From Marixanthomonas spongiae (lineage in GTDB: Bacteria; Bacteroidota; Bacteroidia; Flavobacteriales; Flavobacteriaceae): a DNA stretch of 64,000 nucleotides. Location of the stretch: the NCBI RefSeq assembly GCF_003095375.1, contig NZ_QEHR01000002.1:248001-312000 (forward strand). The letters are read 5' to 3'. The notes under the pieces were generated by a model that saw only the letters and a program-made list of their open reading frames with translations, was not told the origin of the DNA and ran no database searches. This document shows, in pieces, positions 43,973-53,166 of this stretch (position 1 is the stretch's first letter; every line of letters begins with the position of its first letter). Both the position numbers and the translations under genes were made by a program.

Positions 43973-44386
43973 ATGAAATCATTTTGGTTGAATTTACCTG
44001 TGGCAAACATTCAGAAATCAAAAGCATTTTTTAAAGCGATTGGTTTTAAACCGAACCCGATGCATGAAGGAGCGGAGCATTTGGCCAGTTTTCTTATAGG
44101 GGAAAAAGAAGTGGTGCTGATGCTTTTTCCTGAAGCCACGTTTACAGGCTTTACCCAAAACGGCTTGGTCAATACAGCAAAAGCGACCGAAGTTTTATTG
44201 AACATCGATGCCCAAAGTAAAGCGGAAGTAGATGCCCTGGCCAAAACGGTACAAAAAGCAGGCGGAACCCTCTATGTTGAACCTTCGGAAAGTGAAGGGT
44301 GGATGTACGGGATGGGCTTTAAAGACCTGGACGGCCACCGATGGAGCGTGTTGTATATGGATATGGATAAAATGCCAAAGCAATAA
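43973..44386 (+). CDS. VOC-family (glyoxalase/bleomycin-resistance-like) protein
   Basis: 137 residues with two beta-alpha-beta-beta-beta modules: FWLNLPVANIQKSKAFFKAIGFKPN and, in the second half, AGGTLYVEPSESEG followed by KDLDGHRWSVLYMD. VOC proteins bind metal or small molecules; this subgroup is usually annotated as glyoxalase/extradiol dioxygenase-like with no defined substrate. First gene of a plus-strand run of small VOC and SRPBCC genes; the next starts 18 bases after its stop. Confidence 0.88.
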   Translation: MKSFWLNLPVANIQKSKAFFKAIGFKPNPMHEGAEHLASFLIGEKEVVLMLFPEATFTGFTQNGLVNTAKATEVLLNIDAQSKAEVDALAKTVQKAGGTLYVEPSESEGWMYGMGFKDLDGHRWSVLYMDMDKMPKQ

Positions 44387-44404
44387 ATAAAAATTAACAA
44401 TAGT

Positions 44405-44821
44405 ATGAAGCCAAAAAAAATATGGGCAAACTTAGGGGTAGAAAACCTTGAAAGGACACAAGAGTTTTATCAAGTATTAGGCTTTAAGCTTAATGGCAAC
44501 CCCACTACAGAATTAGTGAGCTTCTTGTTTAGCGATGATGATTTTGTGATTCATTTTTTTAAAAAGAAAAAATTGAAAACGAGTCTTGAAGGGGAACTAT
44601 CAAATTTAGATGAAGGAAATGAAGTTATGTTTAGCCTATCCGCAGCTAGTAAAGAGGAATATGATACTTGGGTAGCAGAAATAATAAAAGCAGGTGGAAC
44701 AATTTTTTTCGACTCTAATACAGATAGGAAACAATTTTATGATGAAAATGGATACCACGTTTGTGTATTTGCCGACCCAGACGGACACAAGTTTAATCTT
44801 TTATTCAATGACAATATGTAA
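44405..44821 (+). CDS. VOC-family protein, second paralogue
   Basis: 138 residues with the same fold as the preceding gene (IWANLGVENLERTQEFYQVLGF; DPDGHKFNLLF) but clearly diverged, and more AT-rich in codon use, which suggests a separate origin rather than recent duplication. It is co-oriented and closely spaced (18 bases upstream, 38 downstream), so probably in one transcript. Substrate unknown. Confidence 0.86.
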   Translation: MKPKKIWANLGVENLERTQEFYQVLGFKLNGNPTTELVSFLFSDDDFVIHFFKKKKLKTSLEGELSNLDEGNEVMFSLSAASKEEYDTWVAEIIKAGGTIFFDSNTDRKQFYDENGYHVCVFADPDGHKFNLLFNDNM

Positions 44822-44859
44822 GTTAAGACAATAGAATTGCTTTTAAAAACAATCAAGTT

Positions 44860-45303
44860 ATGAAACGAAAAGAATTTGAAACGACCATTGATGCTTCCAA
44901 AGAAAAAGTATGGCTAGTGCTATGGAGTGACGAAACCTATCCCAAATGGACGGCGCCTTTTTCAGAAGGATCTTATGCTGAAACCGATTGGAAAGAAGGC
45001 AGTAAAGTCTTGTTTTTGGGCCCTAACGGAAATGGGATGATCAGTCGCATTAAAACCAGGAATGAGCCTACGTATATGTCAATTGAGCATCTAGGGATTA
45101 TTATAGATGGAAAAGAAGATACCAGCAGTGATGAAGTAAAAGATTGGGCTGGAGCCATGGAAAATTATACCTTAGAAGAAATAAACGGAAAAACTAAACT
45201 TACTGTTCATGTAGATATAGCTGAAGCCTATCTTGACAGTTTTGAAAAAGCATTTCTTCAGGCCCTTCAAAAAGTAAAAGAATTATCAGAAGAAACCAGT
45301 TAA
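44860..45303 (+). CDS. SRPBCC-domain protein (AHSA1-like)
   Basis: 147 residues: RKEFETTIDASKEKVWLVLW start, YPKWTAPFSEGS, then SMEHLG-like hydrophobic strand and LTVHVDIAEAYLDSFEKAFLQAL C-terminal helix. This is the helix-grip fold of START/SRPBCC proteins that bind hydrophobic ligands in a deep cavity. Function in this cluster is unknown. It is 18 bases upstream of the next VOC gene. Confidence 0.87.
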   Translation: MKRKEFETTIDASKEKVWLVLWSDETYPKWTAPFSEGSYAETDWKEGSKVLFLGPNGNGMISRIKTRNEPTYMSIEHLGIIIDGKEDTSSDEVKDWAGAMENYTLEEINGKTKLTVHVDIAEAYLDSFEKAFLQALQKVKELSEETS

Positions 45304-45321
45304 CATTTAAAATTCAATAGT

Positions 45322-45744
45322 ATGAAAGTACATCCGTATTTAAACTTTGACGGCCAGGCCGAAGAAGCATTCACGTTTTACAAGTCGGTTTTTGGAGGCG
45401 ACTTCACTGCCAATATGAAAATGAGCGACGCCCCAAACAGCGACAAATTCCCTAAAGAGATACAAAATAGAACCATGCACATTTCGCTTCTGATAGGGAA
45501 GGATACCATTTTAATGGCATCGGACACTATTGAAGGGATGGGCGCACCGTTTAAACAAGGTAATAATGCCTACATCTCACTGCATCCCGACAGCAGGGAA
45601 GAAGCAGACCGGCTGTTCAATGGGCTATCAAAAGGAGGGGAAATTGAAATGCCTATGGAAGATCAGTTTTGGGGCGATTATTTTGGGAGTTTTGTGGATA
45701 AGTTCGGCGTATGCTGGATGGTGAATTATAATGAAGACTTTTAG
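45322..45744 (+). CDS. VOC-family PhnB-like protein
   Basis: 140 residues. HPYLNFDGQAEEAFTFYKSVFGG and MEDQFWGDYFGSFVDKFGVCWM are the marks of the PhnB-like branch of VOC proteins, often mislabelled 3-demethylubiquinone methyltransferase. No methyltransferase motif is present. It ends the first block of the cluster; a heptamer array and a broken VOC gene follow. Confidence 0.88.
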   Translation: MKVHPYLNFDGQAEEAFTFYKSVFGGDFTANMKMSDAPNSDKFPKEIQNRTMHISLLIGKDTILMASDTIEGMGAPFKQGNNAYISLHPDSREEADRLFNGLSKGGEIEMPMEDQFWGDYFGSFVDKFGVCWMVNYNEDF

Positions 45745-45772
45745 AAAAGAATGGGTCGTGACCGACTAAGAG

Positions 45773-45835
45773 GTAAGATGTGAGATGTGAGATGTGAGAT
45801 TTGAGATGTGAGACGTGAGACGTGAGATGTGAGAC
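45773..45835. repeat. GTGAGAT heptamer array (9 units)
   Basis: Nine 7-bp units (GTAAGAT, GTGAGAT, TTGAGAT, GTGAGAC) just after the PhnB-like gene. The complement, ATCTCAC, matches the unit type seen upstream of tgt and clpS. Confidence 0.9.
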
Positions 45836-45994
45836 GTTGTACGTCCCTGATTAGTGTTGACCGTTTTTAGTTAATTAATTCGTTGTTAAAATAGACTACA
45901 AAAAACCAAATAGCAAGGTGTCCAAAGAAAAAACGTTCGAAACACCTGTGGTTGTTGAAGTTTTGAAATTTTAAAAACCTTTAATAGGACACCA

Positions 45995-46169
45995 ATGAAA
46001 AAGAATACTGACGTTACAAAAACCCAAAGCCTTTAGCGGATTTTTAGTGAACGATTTCAGAAAAGCAGAAACCTTCTATCAAGAGACTTTGAGCTTGACT
46101 GTAAAAGTCAATCCCAATATTTGGGAGCTTATTGAAAACCGAAGAAAAGATTTTCCTACGGTTCAATAA
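45995..46169 (+). pseudogene. Truncated, frameshifted VOC-family gene
   Basis: The ATG at 45995 opens only 13 codons before a stop. Shifting frame by one base gives KAFSGFLVNDFRKAETFYQE followed by TLSLTVKV and WELIENRRKD, a clear VOC N-terminal module, then a TAA at 46167. The second half of the domain is missing. A relic of a fourth VOC gene of this cluster. Confidence 0.7.
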
Positions 46170-46202
46170 TTTAAAAAAACAACTTTTAATTACTTAAGAA
46201 CC

Positions 46203-46622
46203 ATGAAAAACAAAGAACAAATTACCGTACAGGCCACTATCGATGCAAACATAGAAACCGTTTGGAATACGTGGACCAAACCAGAACACATTGTTAAATG
46301 GAACAGTGGGTCAAAAGATTGGCATACCCCAAAAGCAGCAAACGACCTAAGGGAAGGTGGTAGGTTTACCTCAAGAATGGAAGCCAAAGACGGCAGTACT
46401 GGTTTCGATTTTGGAGGGGTCTATACGGAAGTGATTCCGCATAAGCGAATTGCATATACCTTGGATGATGATAGGAAAGTAACCCTAGATTTTAAAGAAG
46501 AAGGGGATAGCGTGCGGCTAATTGAAACGTTTGAAGCGGAAGACCAGAACCCGATTGCCGTGCAGCGCGATGGGTGGCAAGCAATTGTAGATAACTTTAA
46601 AACATATACCGAACAGCAATGA
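46203..46622 (+). CDS. SRPBCC-domain protein (AHSA1-like), second paralogue
   Basis: 139 residues: EQITVQATIDANIETVWNTWTKPEHIVKWN is the classical AHSA1 start, followed by GGRFTSRMEAKDGSTGFDFGGVY and the C-terminal DGWQAIVDNFKTYTE helix. Same fold family as the gene at 44860 but of a different subtype. It is preceded by the broken VOC gene and followed by a terminator. Confidence 0.9.
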   Translation: MKNKEQITVQATIDANIETVWNTWTKPEHIVKWNSGSKDWHTPKAANDLREGGRFTSRMEAKDGSTGFDFGGVYTEVIPHKRIAYTLDDDRKVTLDFKEEGDSVRLIETFEAEDQNPIAVQRDGWQAIVDNFKTYTEQQ

Positions 46623-46679
46623 ATGCCCTAACCTATTTTGAAATACAATCTTCCAATCCCAAGTGGGAAATAGAATTCC

Positions 46680-46718
46680 AAAAAAAAAAGTCCGAAGCGC
46701 ATAAGCAACTTCGGACTT
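46680..46718. terminator. Bidirectional intrinsic terminator
   Basis: AAGTCCGAAG (46688-46697) pairs with CTTCGGACTT (46709-46718), with a long A-run on the left that becomes the T-tail for the minus-strand giant gene. Confidence 0.85.
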
Positions 46719-46755
46719 CAATTGACAAACCAATTTCAATTTAGAACTATTACGC

Positions 46756-49700
46756 TTACTCTTTGATTAACTGTTTTGTAACAGAGCCGTTTTCACTGCT
46801 TATGCGTATTAAATAAGCAGCACTGGCCAAGTTGGTCACATCAATTGTTTTTTGCGCGCCCATCCCGTTAAGGTCAATGGTGCGTATTACGCGCCCAGTA
46901 AGGTCGTAGATCACCGCTTCTTGTAAATTAATTCCAGAAGGGTTTTCAAGGATTACGTGGTTGCTTGCTGGGTTCGGATATAAATGTACGCTATCAAGGT
47001 GCTCCATTCCGTTAACGCCCAATACACTTTCCACGGTCAGTTCAAAGGAACAGGTACCAATGTTTCCGTAGTCGTCTTCGGCCGTTAAGGTTATGGTGTG
47101 CACCCCATCACTGAGCAGTACGCCCGCAGCTGGCTCTTGTGAGGTAATGGTTACGGCATTCGTACAATTGTCGGTAGCCGACGCCTCGCCCAAGGCAAAA
47201 TAATCGGGAACCACGTAAAACAAGTTGTTTTCTCCCGGATCCACGGTTTGGTCGGCCGGACAGCTAACTACAGGTGCCATAGCATCTACGACAGTTACCA
47301 AAGCGGTACAGGTACTGGTGTTTCCATTTACGTCGCTTACAAATACTTGAACGGTAACCGGCGTGCCGATATCTGTACAGTCAAACTCAGTGATATCTAC
47401 GGCAACCGTATCAATGCCACAAGCCTCGTCATTGGTTGCAATCACATCTCCCGGCAATAGGGTAGCGGTACCATCTTCACCCAATTCAAGCGTAACATCA
47501 GTACACACTAAATCTGGAGCGATGGTATCTTCAACAGTAACCATAGCCGTACAGGTAGCTGTGTTGCCATTGGTATCGGTAACGGTTAATTCCACAGGGT
47601 TAACGCCTATATTTGAACAATCAAAAGTGTCCACATCCAAGTCGTAACTGGCAATGCCACACGCATCGGTAGAACCGCCATCTACATCCATTCCTGTAAT
47701 GCTCACCGTTCCGGTAGCATCTAATTGAACGGTAATGTCTTGGCAAACCACTTCTGGAGCGGTGATATCTTCTACGGTTACGATAGCAGTACATGTAGAT
47801 TCGTTTCCGTTTACATCAGTAACAGATAAGGTTACCGTATTATCGCCAACGTTGCTGCAATCGAAAGTATCTTGATCAATTTCAATTGTATCAATACCGC
47901 AAGCGTCATTAGAACCACCGTCTATATCGGCAGCCGTAATGGAAGCCGAACCAAATTCATCCAACTGAACAGTAATGTTTTCACATACTGCAAGTGGTGC
48001 TTCTTGGTCTTCAACTATAATGTCAAAAGTACAAACGGTGCTGTTTCCATTGACATCTACTGCCGTAAACTCGATAGTTGATGTACCTACGGGGAACTGA
48101 CTCCCAGCGGATAAACCACCGGTTTGGGTTATCGTGTCTATTGCACAGTTGTCCATGGCCAAAACGTTTGTAGGGAAATATACCGTGGCAAAACAGTCGC
48201 CAAGGTCGGTTTCCGCATACACATCAGCAGGACAAGCAATAACGGGCGCCACATTGTCCTCCACGGTAACGACGGTAGTACACGTACTGCTGTTTCCGTT
48301 CACATCGGTTACGGTGAGAGTAACGGTATTGTCGCCTACGTTCGAACAATCAAACTCGGTTACGTCTATGGTCGTGCTGGCGATCCCACAGGCATCGGTA
48401 GAGCCGTTGTCGATATCGGTAGCCGAAATAGTGGCTTCACCATTAGCATCGAGCTGCACGGTGAACGGTGCCACGCAGTTGGCAATAGGCGCCACATTGT
48501 CCTCCACGGTAACGGTAGTGGTACAAGTTGAGGAATTTCCGTTCACATCGGTTACGGTCAAAGTAACGGTATTGTCGCCTACGTTCGAGCAGTCGAACTC
48601 GGTTACGTCGATGGTCGTACTGGCGATCCCACAGGCATCGGTAGAACCGTTGTCAATATCGGTAGCCGAAATAGAAGCTTCACCATTGGCATCGAGCTGC
48701 ACGGTGAACGGTGCTACGCAATTGGCAACGGGTGCTACGTTGTCCTCCACGGTAACGGTAGTGGTACAAGTTGAAGAATTTCCGTTCACATCGGTTACGG
48801 TGAGTGTAACGGTGTTGTCGCCTACGTTCGAGCAATCGAACTCGGTTACGTCTATGGTCGTACTGGCGATCCCACAGGCATCGGTGGAACCATTGTCGAT
48901 GTCGGTAGCCGAAATAGAAGCTTCACCGTTGGCATCAAGCTGCACGGTGAACGGCGCTACGCAATTTGCAATAGGCGCCACATTGTCTTCTACGGTAACG
49001 ACGGTAGTGCACGTACTGCTGTTTCCGTTCATATCGGTTACGGTGAGGGTAACGGTGTTGTCGCCTACGTTCGAGCAATCAAACTCGGTAACGTCGATGG
49101 TCGTGCTGGCGATCCCACAGGCATCGCTGGAACCATTGTCGATATCGGTAGCTGAAATAGTGGCTTCACCGTTAGCATCGAGCTGCACGGTGAACGGCGC
49201 TACGCAATTGGCAACGGGTGCCACATTGTCCTCCACGGTAACGGTAGTGGTACAAGTTGAGGAATTTCCGTTCACATCGGTTATGGTCAAAGTAACGGTA
49301 TTGTCGCCTACGTTGGAGCAATCAAACTCGGTAACGTCTATGGTCGTGCTGGCGATCCCACAGGCATCGGTGGAACCGTTGTCGATATCGGTAGCCGAAA
49401 TAGAAGCTTCACCATTGGCATCAAGCTGCACGGTGAACGGTGCCACGCAATTTGCAATAGGCGCCACATTGTCCTCCACGGTAACGACGGTAGTGCACGT
49501 ACTGCTGTTTCCGTTCACATCGGTTACAGTTAGGGTAACGGTGTTGTCGCCTACGTTCGAGCAGTCAAATTCGGTAACATCGATGGTCGTACTGGCGATC
49601 CCACAGGCGTCGGTAGAACCATTGTCGATATCGGTAGCTGAAATAGAAGCTTCACCATTGGCATCGAGCTGCACGGTGAACGGTGCCACGCAATTGGCAA

Positions 49701-52455
49701 CGGGTGCCGTGATATCTTCTGCTGTAAAAGTAAAACTTTCGTTTGAAGAGACCCCAGCCGTATCGGTTGCTGTAACCGTAATAATAGCATCTCCTTGCAC
49801 ACTTGGGTTTGGGGTTCCGGTTACTATAAATTCAGTACCGTCATACGAAACCGATAAGTTGCTGTCGCTTACAAGTGCTTGATTATTAGAGGTGGCAACT
49901 ACCGTAAGATCTGCTGGAGCATCCTCTACGTCCGTTACGGTTATCGGTTGCGTAAAAACAGCACTTGGGCATCCAGAAACATCCGGTATGGCTTTAATAA
50001 CCGGGGCTTGGTTAAGTACTACGGTTTTTGCATTTGAAAATGAAAAACAGTCTTGATCTCCGGCAATCCCTCCATATTCAACAATATAACCCAATGCGTT
50101 GCTGTTGCTCAGATCGTTCCAACGGCCATTATTGGTAAAATAAATTTGCATATAATGTTCGTTACCGTTGGAGTTATTGGGCTCGCCAGCATTCCAATTT
50201 ACATATTGTTGCGGCAAGGGAGTACTGTCAACGGACATTTGTGTTCCAGCCTCAGGTCCCGTAACCCAGTACCAATTGGATTCTGCCTCATTTTGATTGG
50301 CGTATATTGGGCTTCCAACTGCCTGATTGATTTGATTAAAATCGTCTGAGCCTCCCAGCCAGCCATCATTTGTTAATTTGGTGGTTATAAAGTCATTTTC
50401 CTCAACCGAAGTGGCAGTCGCTAAATATCCTTGGAGTCCGTATAACGTGCGGGTGGCAGCATCGGCTTTCGCTTGCGTCCACGTAAAACTACCGCTTACA
50501 TATTCATAATAGTGATCGTTATTCGGATTTGAAAGACTGCTTCCTACAGTAAACTGAATGGAGCGATCGGAAGTATTGGAGCTGCTGCTTCTAAACTGAA
50601 CGTTTTGAAATATGGATTCTACTTGGTTTTCGGTAAGTGTGCCCGTTATGGTTAACGTTCCGGTATTTCCGTTGTAGTTGGCACTCACTCCAGAGGGCAA
50701 AGTGTATCCTGAAGCCAAAGCTAACTCATCTCCAGATGAAAAATTAGACTCTACAGAAATGAGCGCTCCGTCGGCGTTGCCATTGTACGTTATCGCAATG
50801 GATGGGTCAACAGTAGTGAAAGTGGTGGGGTTTGCCACTTGAGTTGTCCCAGCAGAAGTAACTACATACGGATCGGGTGCTGTAATCGTGATAGCTGCAT
50901 TTTCTGAATGGGTATTGCCATCACTATCTGTCGCGGTCAGTACCACATTTTGGGTGCCTATGTCGCTGCAATCAAATGTGGATTGGCTTAGCGATAAAGT
51001 AAGGTTACAGTTATCGGTAGAGCCGTTGTCCACCATAGCAGGGGTTATGGTAAGGCCGTTCGGATCATTTAATTGAAGCACAAGGTTCTGCGTACGCGCG
51101 GTAGGTGCCTCATCATCGATTATGGTAACGGTAACAGGGGTCGTGGTGCTGTTCCCATTCGTATCGGTTACGGTATAATTAATACTGTTGGTTCCTAAGT
51201 TTGAACAATCAAAAGAGGTTTTACTTAAAACTTTCGTGTCAATCGCACAGTTATCACTGCTGCTTAGTTCAATATCTGAAACAGCTATAGTTGCTTGACC
51301 ACTGCTGTTTAAAGGAACAGTGATGTCTTGTACCGACACTGCGGGATTGGTGGTATCTTCTATGGTAACCGTGATAGGGCAGACGGTGGTGGTATTGCCA
51401 TTATCATCAGTAATTGTAAAGTTTACTTGTTGCGTGCCTGCACCTAAAACAGTGCCGGGAACAGGGTTCTGCACGATCGTAACAGTGGAACAATCATCGG
51501 TAGCCGAAATCAATCCCGATAAATCGGGTAATGTTGCCGTACAATTGTTGGCATCGGTAGCAATAACCTGTGTTGTGGTCGAACACGTTGCCGTAGGGGC
51601 CGTGTCGTCTACATATACCGTGTACGTTTTTGTTTCGGTATTGGTGGTACCATCACTGAAAGTAGCGGTTAACGATACAGTATAATCTGTTGTCCCAGGC
51701 GTGGAAGCGAAGGTATGGGTAGGGTTTTGAGCAGTGGAAGTATTGCCATCTCCAAAATCCCAATCCCAATCGGTAACCGTTACGGCTACAGTGGCACTAA
51801 TGGAAACATCTTCCAAGCCCCAGTTGTCGAAAGCGGTGCCAGAATTTGTAGGCTGATACCATCTAAACAACGTGTTGGACGTTTGTGCTGCTGGGGGGAT
51901 GGCGATATCGTTCCAGTACCAGTTATACCAAGCATAGTTGCCGGAACCGGTGGTGTCCCATCCACCATATATTTCAACCCAAGTTGCACCATTGTCAATA
52001 CTGTATTGCAAGTACACTTCTTCATTGGCGGCATCAGGTTGCTCACAGCCTGAGCCTTCGTTGTTGCCATACCGAATGTAAAACTCTATAGATCCGCCTA
52101 AACTCACATCTACGGCATTTGTTTGAACAAAGCGCTTGCCGGAATTAGGGCCGGAGGTGGCTAAATCGGTCGCCCAGAAATACGGGCTGTTGTCGGGGGT
52201 ATTTTGTCCAGGGCAGGTGTTTGAGCTCACGGTAAAAGGCGAAGCCGACCAACCACTGGGGAGGGTCCCTCCATTAAAGGTGTAAGCGGTAGCAGTGGTA
52301 GAGCTGCTGGCAGTACCGTTAAATTCAACAGTGGTGTTTCCACAAGATCCGCTGGCCAAATTGGTAGTGAAATCTGTGGTTTGTGCGCATAAAACCGAAC
52401 TAAACAGTACGGTTATCAACATAAATAAGCGGGGTAATTTACAGGGCATAAGCAT
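46756..52455 (-). CDS. Giant T9SS-secreted surface protein with HYR-like repeats and a C-type lectin domain
   Basis: 1899 residues. Order by residue: signal peptide (1-24); a domain of about 190 residues resembling reelin/MAM-type modules (SIEFYIRYGNNEGSG, YLQYSIDNGATWVEIYGGW); PKD domain (DWDWDFGDGNTSTAQNP, ~230-285); HYR/Ig-like domains (~290-530); C-type lectin domain (~645-800, WTQAKADAATRTLYGLQGYL, GYIVEYGG); a cadherin-like domain; six nearly identical 81-residue repeats (~918-1403, CVAPFTVQLDANGEA...GNSSTC); more diverged repeats; a HYR domain; and the T9SS type A sorting domain (YPNPASNHVILENPSG, ~1820-1899). The product should be exported by T9SS and attached to the cell surface, probably for adhesion or glycan binding. 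The start overlaps the preceding small gene by 17 bases. Confidence 0.92.
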   Translation of the reverse strand: MLMPCKLPRLFMLITVLFSSVLCAQTTDFTTNLASGSCGNTTVEFNGTASSSTTATAYTFNGGTLPSGWSASPFTVSSNTCPGQNTPDNSPYFWATDLATSGPNSGKRFVQTNAVDVSLGGSIEFYIRYGNNEGSGCEQPDAANEEVYLQYSIDNGATWVEIYGGWDTTGSGNYAWYNWYWNDIAIPPAAQTSNTLFRWYQPTNSGTAFDNWGLEDVSISATVAVTVTDWDWDFGDGNTSTAQNPTHTFASTPGTTDYTVSLTATFSDGTTNTETKTYTVYVDDTAPTATCSTTTQVIATDANNCTATLPDLSGLISATDDCSTVTIVQNPVPGTVLGAGTQQVNFTITDDNGNTTTVCPITVTIEDTTNPAVSVQDITVPLNSSGQATIAVSDIELSSSDNCAIDTKVLSKTSFDCSNLGTNSINYTVTDTNGNSTTTPVTVTIIDDEAPTARTQNLVLQLNDPNGLTITPAMVDNGSTDNCNLTLSLSQSTFDCSDIGTQNVVLTATDSDGNTHSENAAITITAPDPYVVTSAGTTQVANPTTFTTVDPSIAITYNGNADGALISVESNFSSGDELALASGYTLPSGVSANYNGNTGTLTITGTLTENQVESIFQNVQFRSSSSNTSDRSIQFTVGSSLSNPNNDHYYEYVSGSFTWTQAKADAATRTLYGLQGYLATATSVEENDFITTKLTNDGWLGGSDDFNQINQAVGSPIYANQNEAESNWYWVTGPEAGTQMSVDSTPLPQQYVNWNAGEPNNSNGNEHYMQIYFTNNGRWNDLSNSNALGYIVEYGGIAGDQDCFSFSNAKTVVLNQAPVIKAIPDVSGCPSAVFTQPITVTDVEDAPADLTVVATSNNQALVSDSNLSVSYDGTEFIVTGTPNPSVQGDAIITVTATDTAGVSSNESFTFTAEDITAPVANCVAPFTVQLDANGEASISATDIDNGSTDACGIASTTIDVTEFDCSNVGDNTVTLTVTDVNGNSSTCTTVVTVEDNVAPIANCVAPFTVQLDANGEASISATDIDNGSTDACGIASTTIDVTEFDCSNVGDNTVTLTITDVNGNSSTCTTTVTVEDNVAPVANCVAPFTVQLDANGEATISATDIDNGSSDACGIASTTIDVTEFDCSNVGDNTVTLTVTDMNGNSSTCTTVVTVEDNVAPIANCVAPFTVQLDANGEASISATDIDNGSTDACGIASTTIDVTEFDCSNVGDNTVTLTVTDVNGNSSTCTTTVTVEDNVAPVANCVAPFTVQLDANGEASISATDIDNGSTDACGIASTTIDVTEFDCSNVGDNTVTLTVTDVNGNSSTCTTTVTVEDNVAPIANCVAPFTVQLDANGEATISATDIDNGSTDACGIASTTIDVTEFDCSNVGDNTVTLTVTDVNGNSSTCTTVVTVEDNVAPVIACPADVYAETDLGDCFATVYFPTNVLAMDNCAIDTITQTGGLSAGSQFPVGTSTIEFTAVDVNGNSTVCTFDIIVEDQEAPLAVCENITVQLDEFGSASITAADIDGGSNDACGIDTIEIDQDTFDCSNVGDNTVTLSVTDVNGNESTCTAIVTVEDITAPEVVCQDITVQLDATGTVSITGMDVDGGSTDACGIASYDLDVDTFDCSNIGVNPVELTVTDTNGNTATCTAMVTVEDTIAPDLVCTDVTLELGEDGTATLLPGDVIATNDEACGIDTVAVDITEFDCTDIGTPVTVQVFVSDVNGNTSTCTALVTVVDAMAPVVSCPADQTVDPGENNLFYVVPDYFALGEASATDNCTNAVTITSQEPAAGVLLSDGVHTITLTAEDDYGNIGTCSFELTVESVLGVNGMEHLDSVHLYPNPASNHVILENPSGINLQEAVIYDLTGRVIRTIDLNGMGAQKTIDVTNLASAAYLIRISSENGSVTKQLIKE
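48245..49702. repeat. Six tandem copies of a 243-bp coding repeat
   Basis: Repeat starts (GGCGCC or GGTGCC) fall at 48245, 48488, 48731, 48974, 49217 and 49460, exactly 243 bases apart. The copies are of two subtypes (linker ending VAPIAN or VAPVAN) in mixed order and are nearly identical in DNA, pointing to recent duplication or gene conversion. Confidence 0.95.
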
Positions 52456-52840
52456 GTATTTTAGAAATTATAATTGGTTTGGGTGTTTTTGCTACATCTT
52501 TATTGTCTTTAGCAAAATAGGTAAGGCTTTTATTTTTAGCTGTACAGTTTCCTTTACGTACTTCGGAAGGAGCCAAAATAAATCGGTTGGAGTGTTCTGC
52601 GGTAGTTGAAACATGTTTTGAAGGTTCAAGAACATACTGCACCACCAGAGACTCTTGTGTTTTGTTCGCTACTCTCAACAAATAATACTTAAAATTAAAA
52701 CCGTTTGCTGCATCATTACAGTCAGCAAGTTGGTATTCAATTTTTACTTTACTGTCTTCATAATAAGATTTCCATGAATCTTGAGAATAGGAGCCATACG
52801 AAATTAGTGCCATGGACAGCACGAGTAATACTTTTTGCAT
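52439..52840 (-). CDS. Small exported hypothetical protein
   Basis: 133 residues with a signal peptide (MQKVLLVLSMALISYGSYSQ) and a mature region of about 113 residues with two Cys (QLADCNDA, RKGNCTAK) that could form a disulfide. It is mostly beta-strand, without lipobox or sorting domain. It precedes and overlaps the giant T9SS gene by 17 bases, so the two are translationally coupled, and a helper role for the large protein is plausible but unproven. I recognise no family. Confidence 0.78.
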   Translation of the reverse strand: MQKVLLVLSMALISYGSYSQDSWKSYYEDSKVKIEYQLADCNDAANGFNFKYYLLRVANKTQESLVVQYVLEPSKHVSTTAEHSNRFILAPSEVRKGNCTAKNKSLTYFAKDNKDVAKTPKPIIISKIHAYAL

Positions 52841-53166
52841 AATTAAAATTTAAAGGTTAAAGCTCGGTTAAAAATAAATTCATTTTTAACATTTGGTTAG
52901 GACAAATAAAATGATTCTATACCAAATGCAGAAGAAAAAGATATAGATGAAATATAGACATACATATAGATAGAGTATAGACATAAAATGTTCTTTTTGT
53001 GTCTAAACAGCTGATTAATATTTGATTACGAAATAAAGGGGATGTTGCGAAAGAAAATAGATAGCTGGCGTATCAACTTTAAGTTGCTATTTTTCCTGAA
53101 TGTATTTTAAAAAGGAGATGCAAATAAGGTAAGGCGAAAAACATCGATAAAATGATATTTTATGCG
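52841..53166. other. Intergenic region upstream of the T9SS operon
   Basis: About 325 bases, AT-rich, without a supported gene. A run of near-repeats ATATAGA(C/T)ATA around 52940-52990 may be regulatory. It should contain the promoter of the small exported protein and giant-gene operon. Confidence 0.5.

Noticed and set aside
48245-49702. CRISPR array
   Set aside because: Units are 243 bp, contiguous and coding, with no spacers.
48134-49882. A 582-codon open frame on the plus strand opposite the giant T9SS gene
   Set aside because: It is the reverse complement of the 243-bp repeats; the Val/Ser/Thr repeats mirror the coding strand, and there is no start context or domain of its own.
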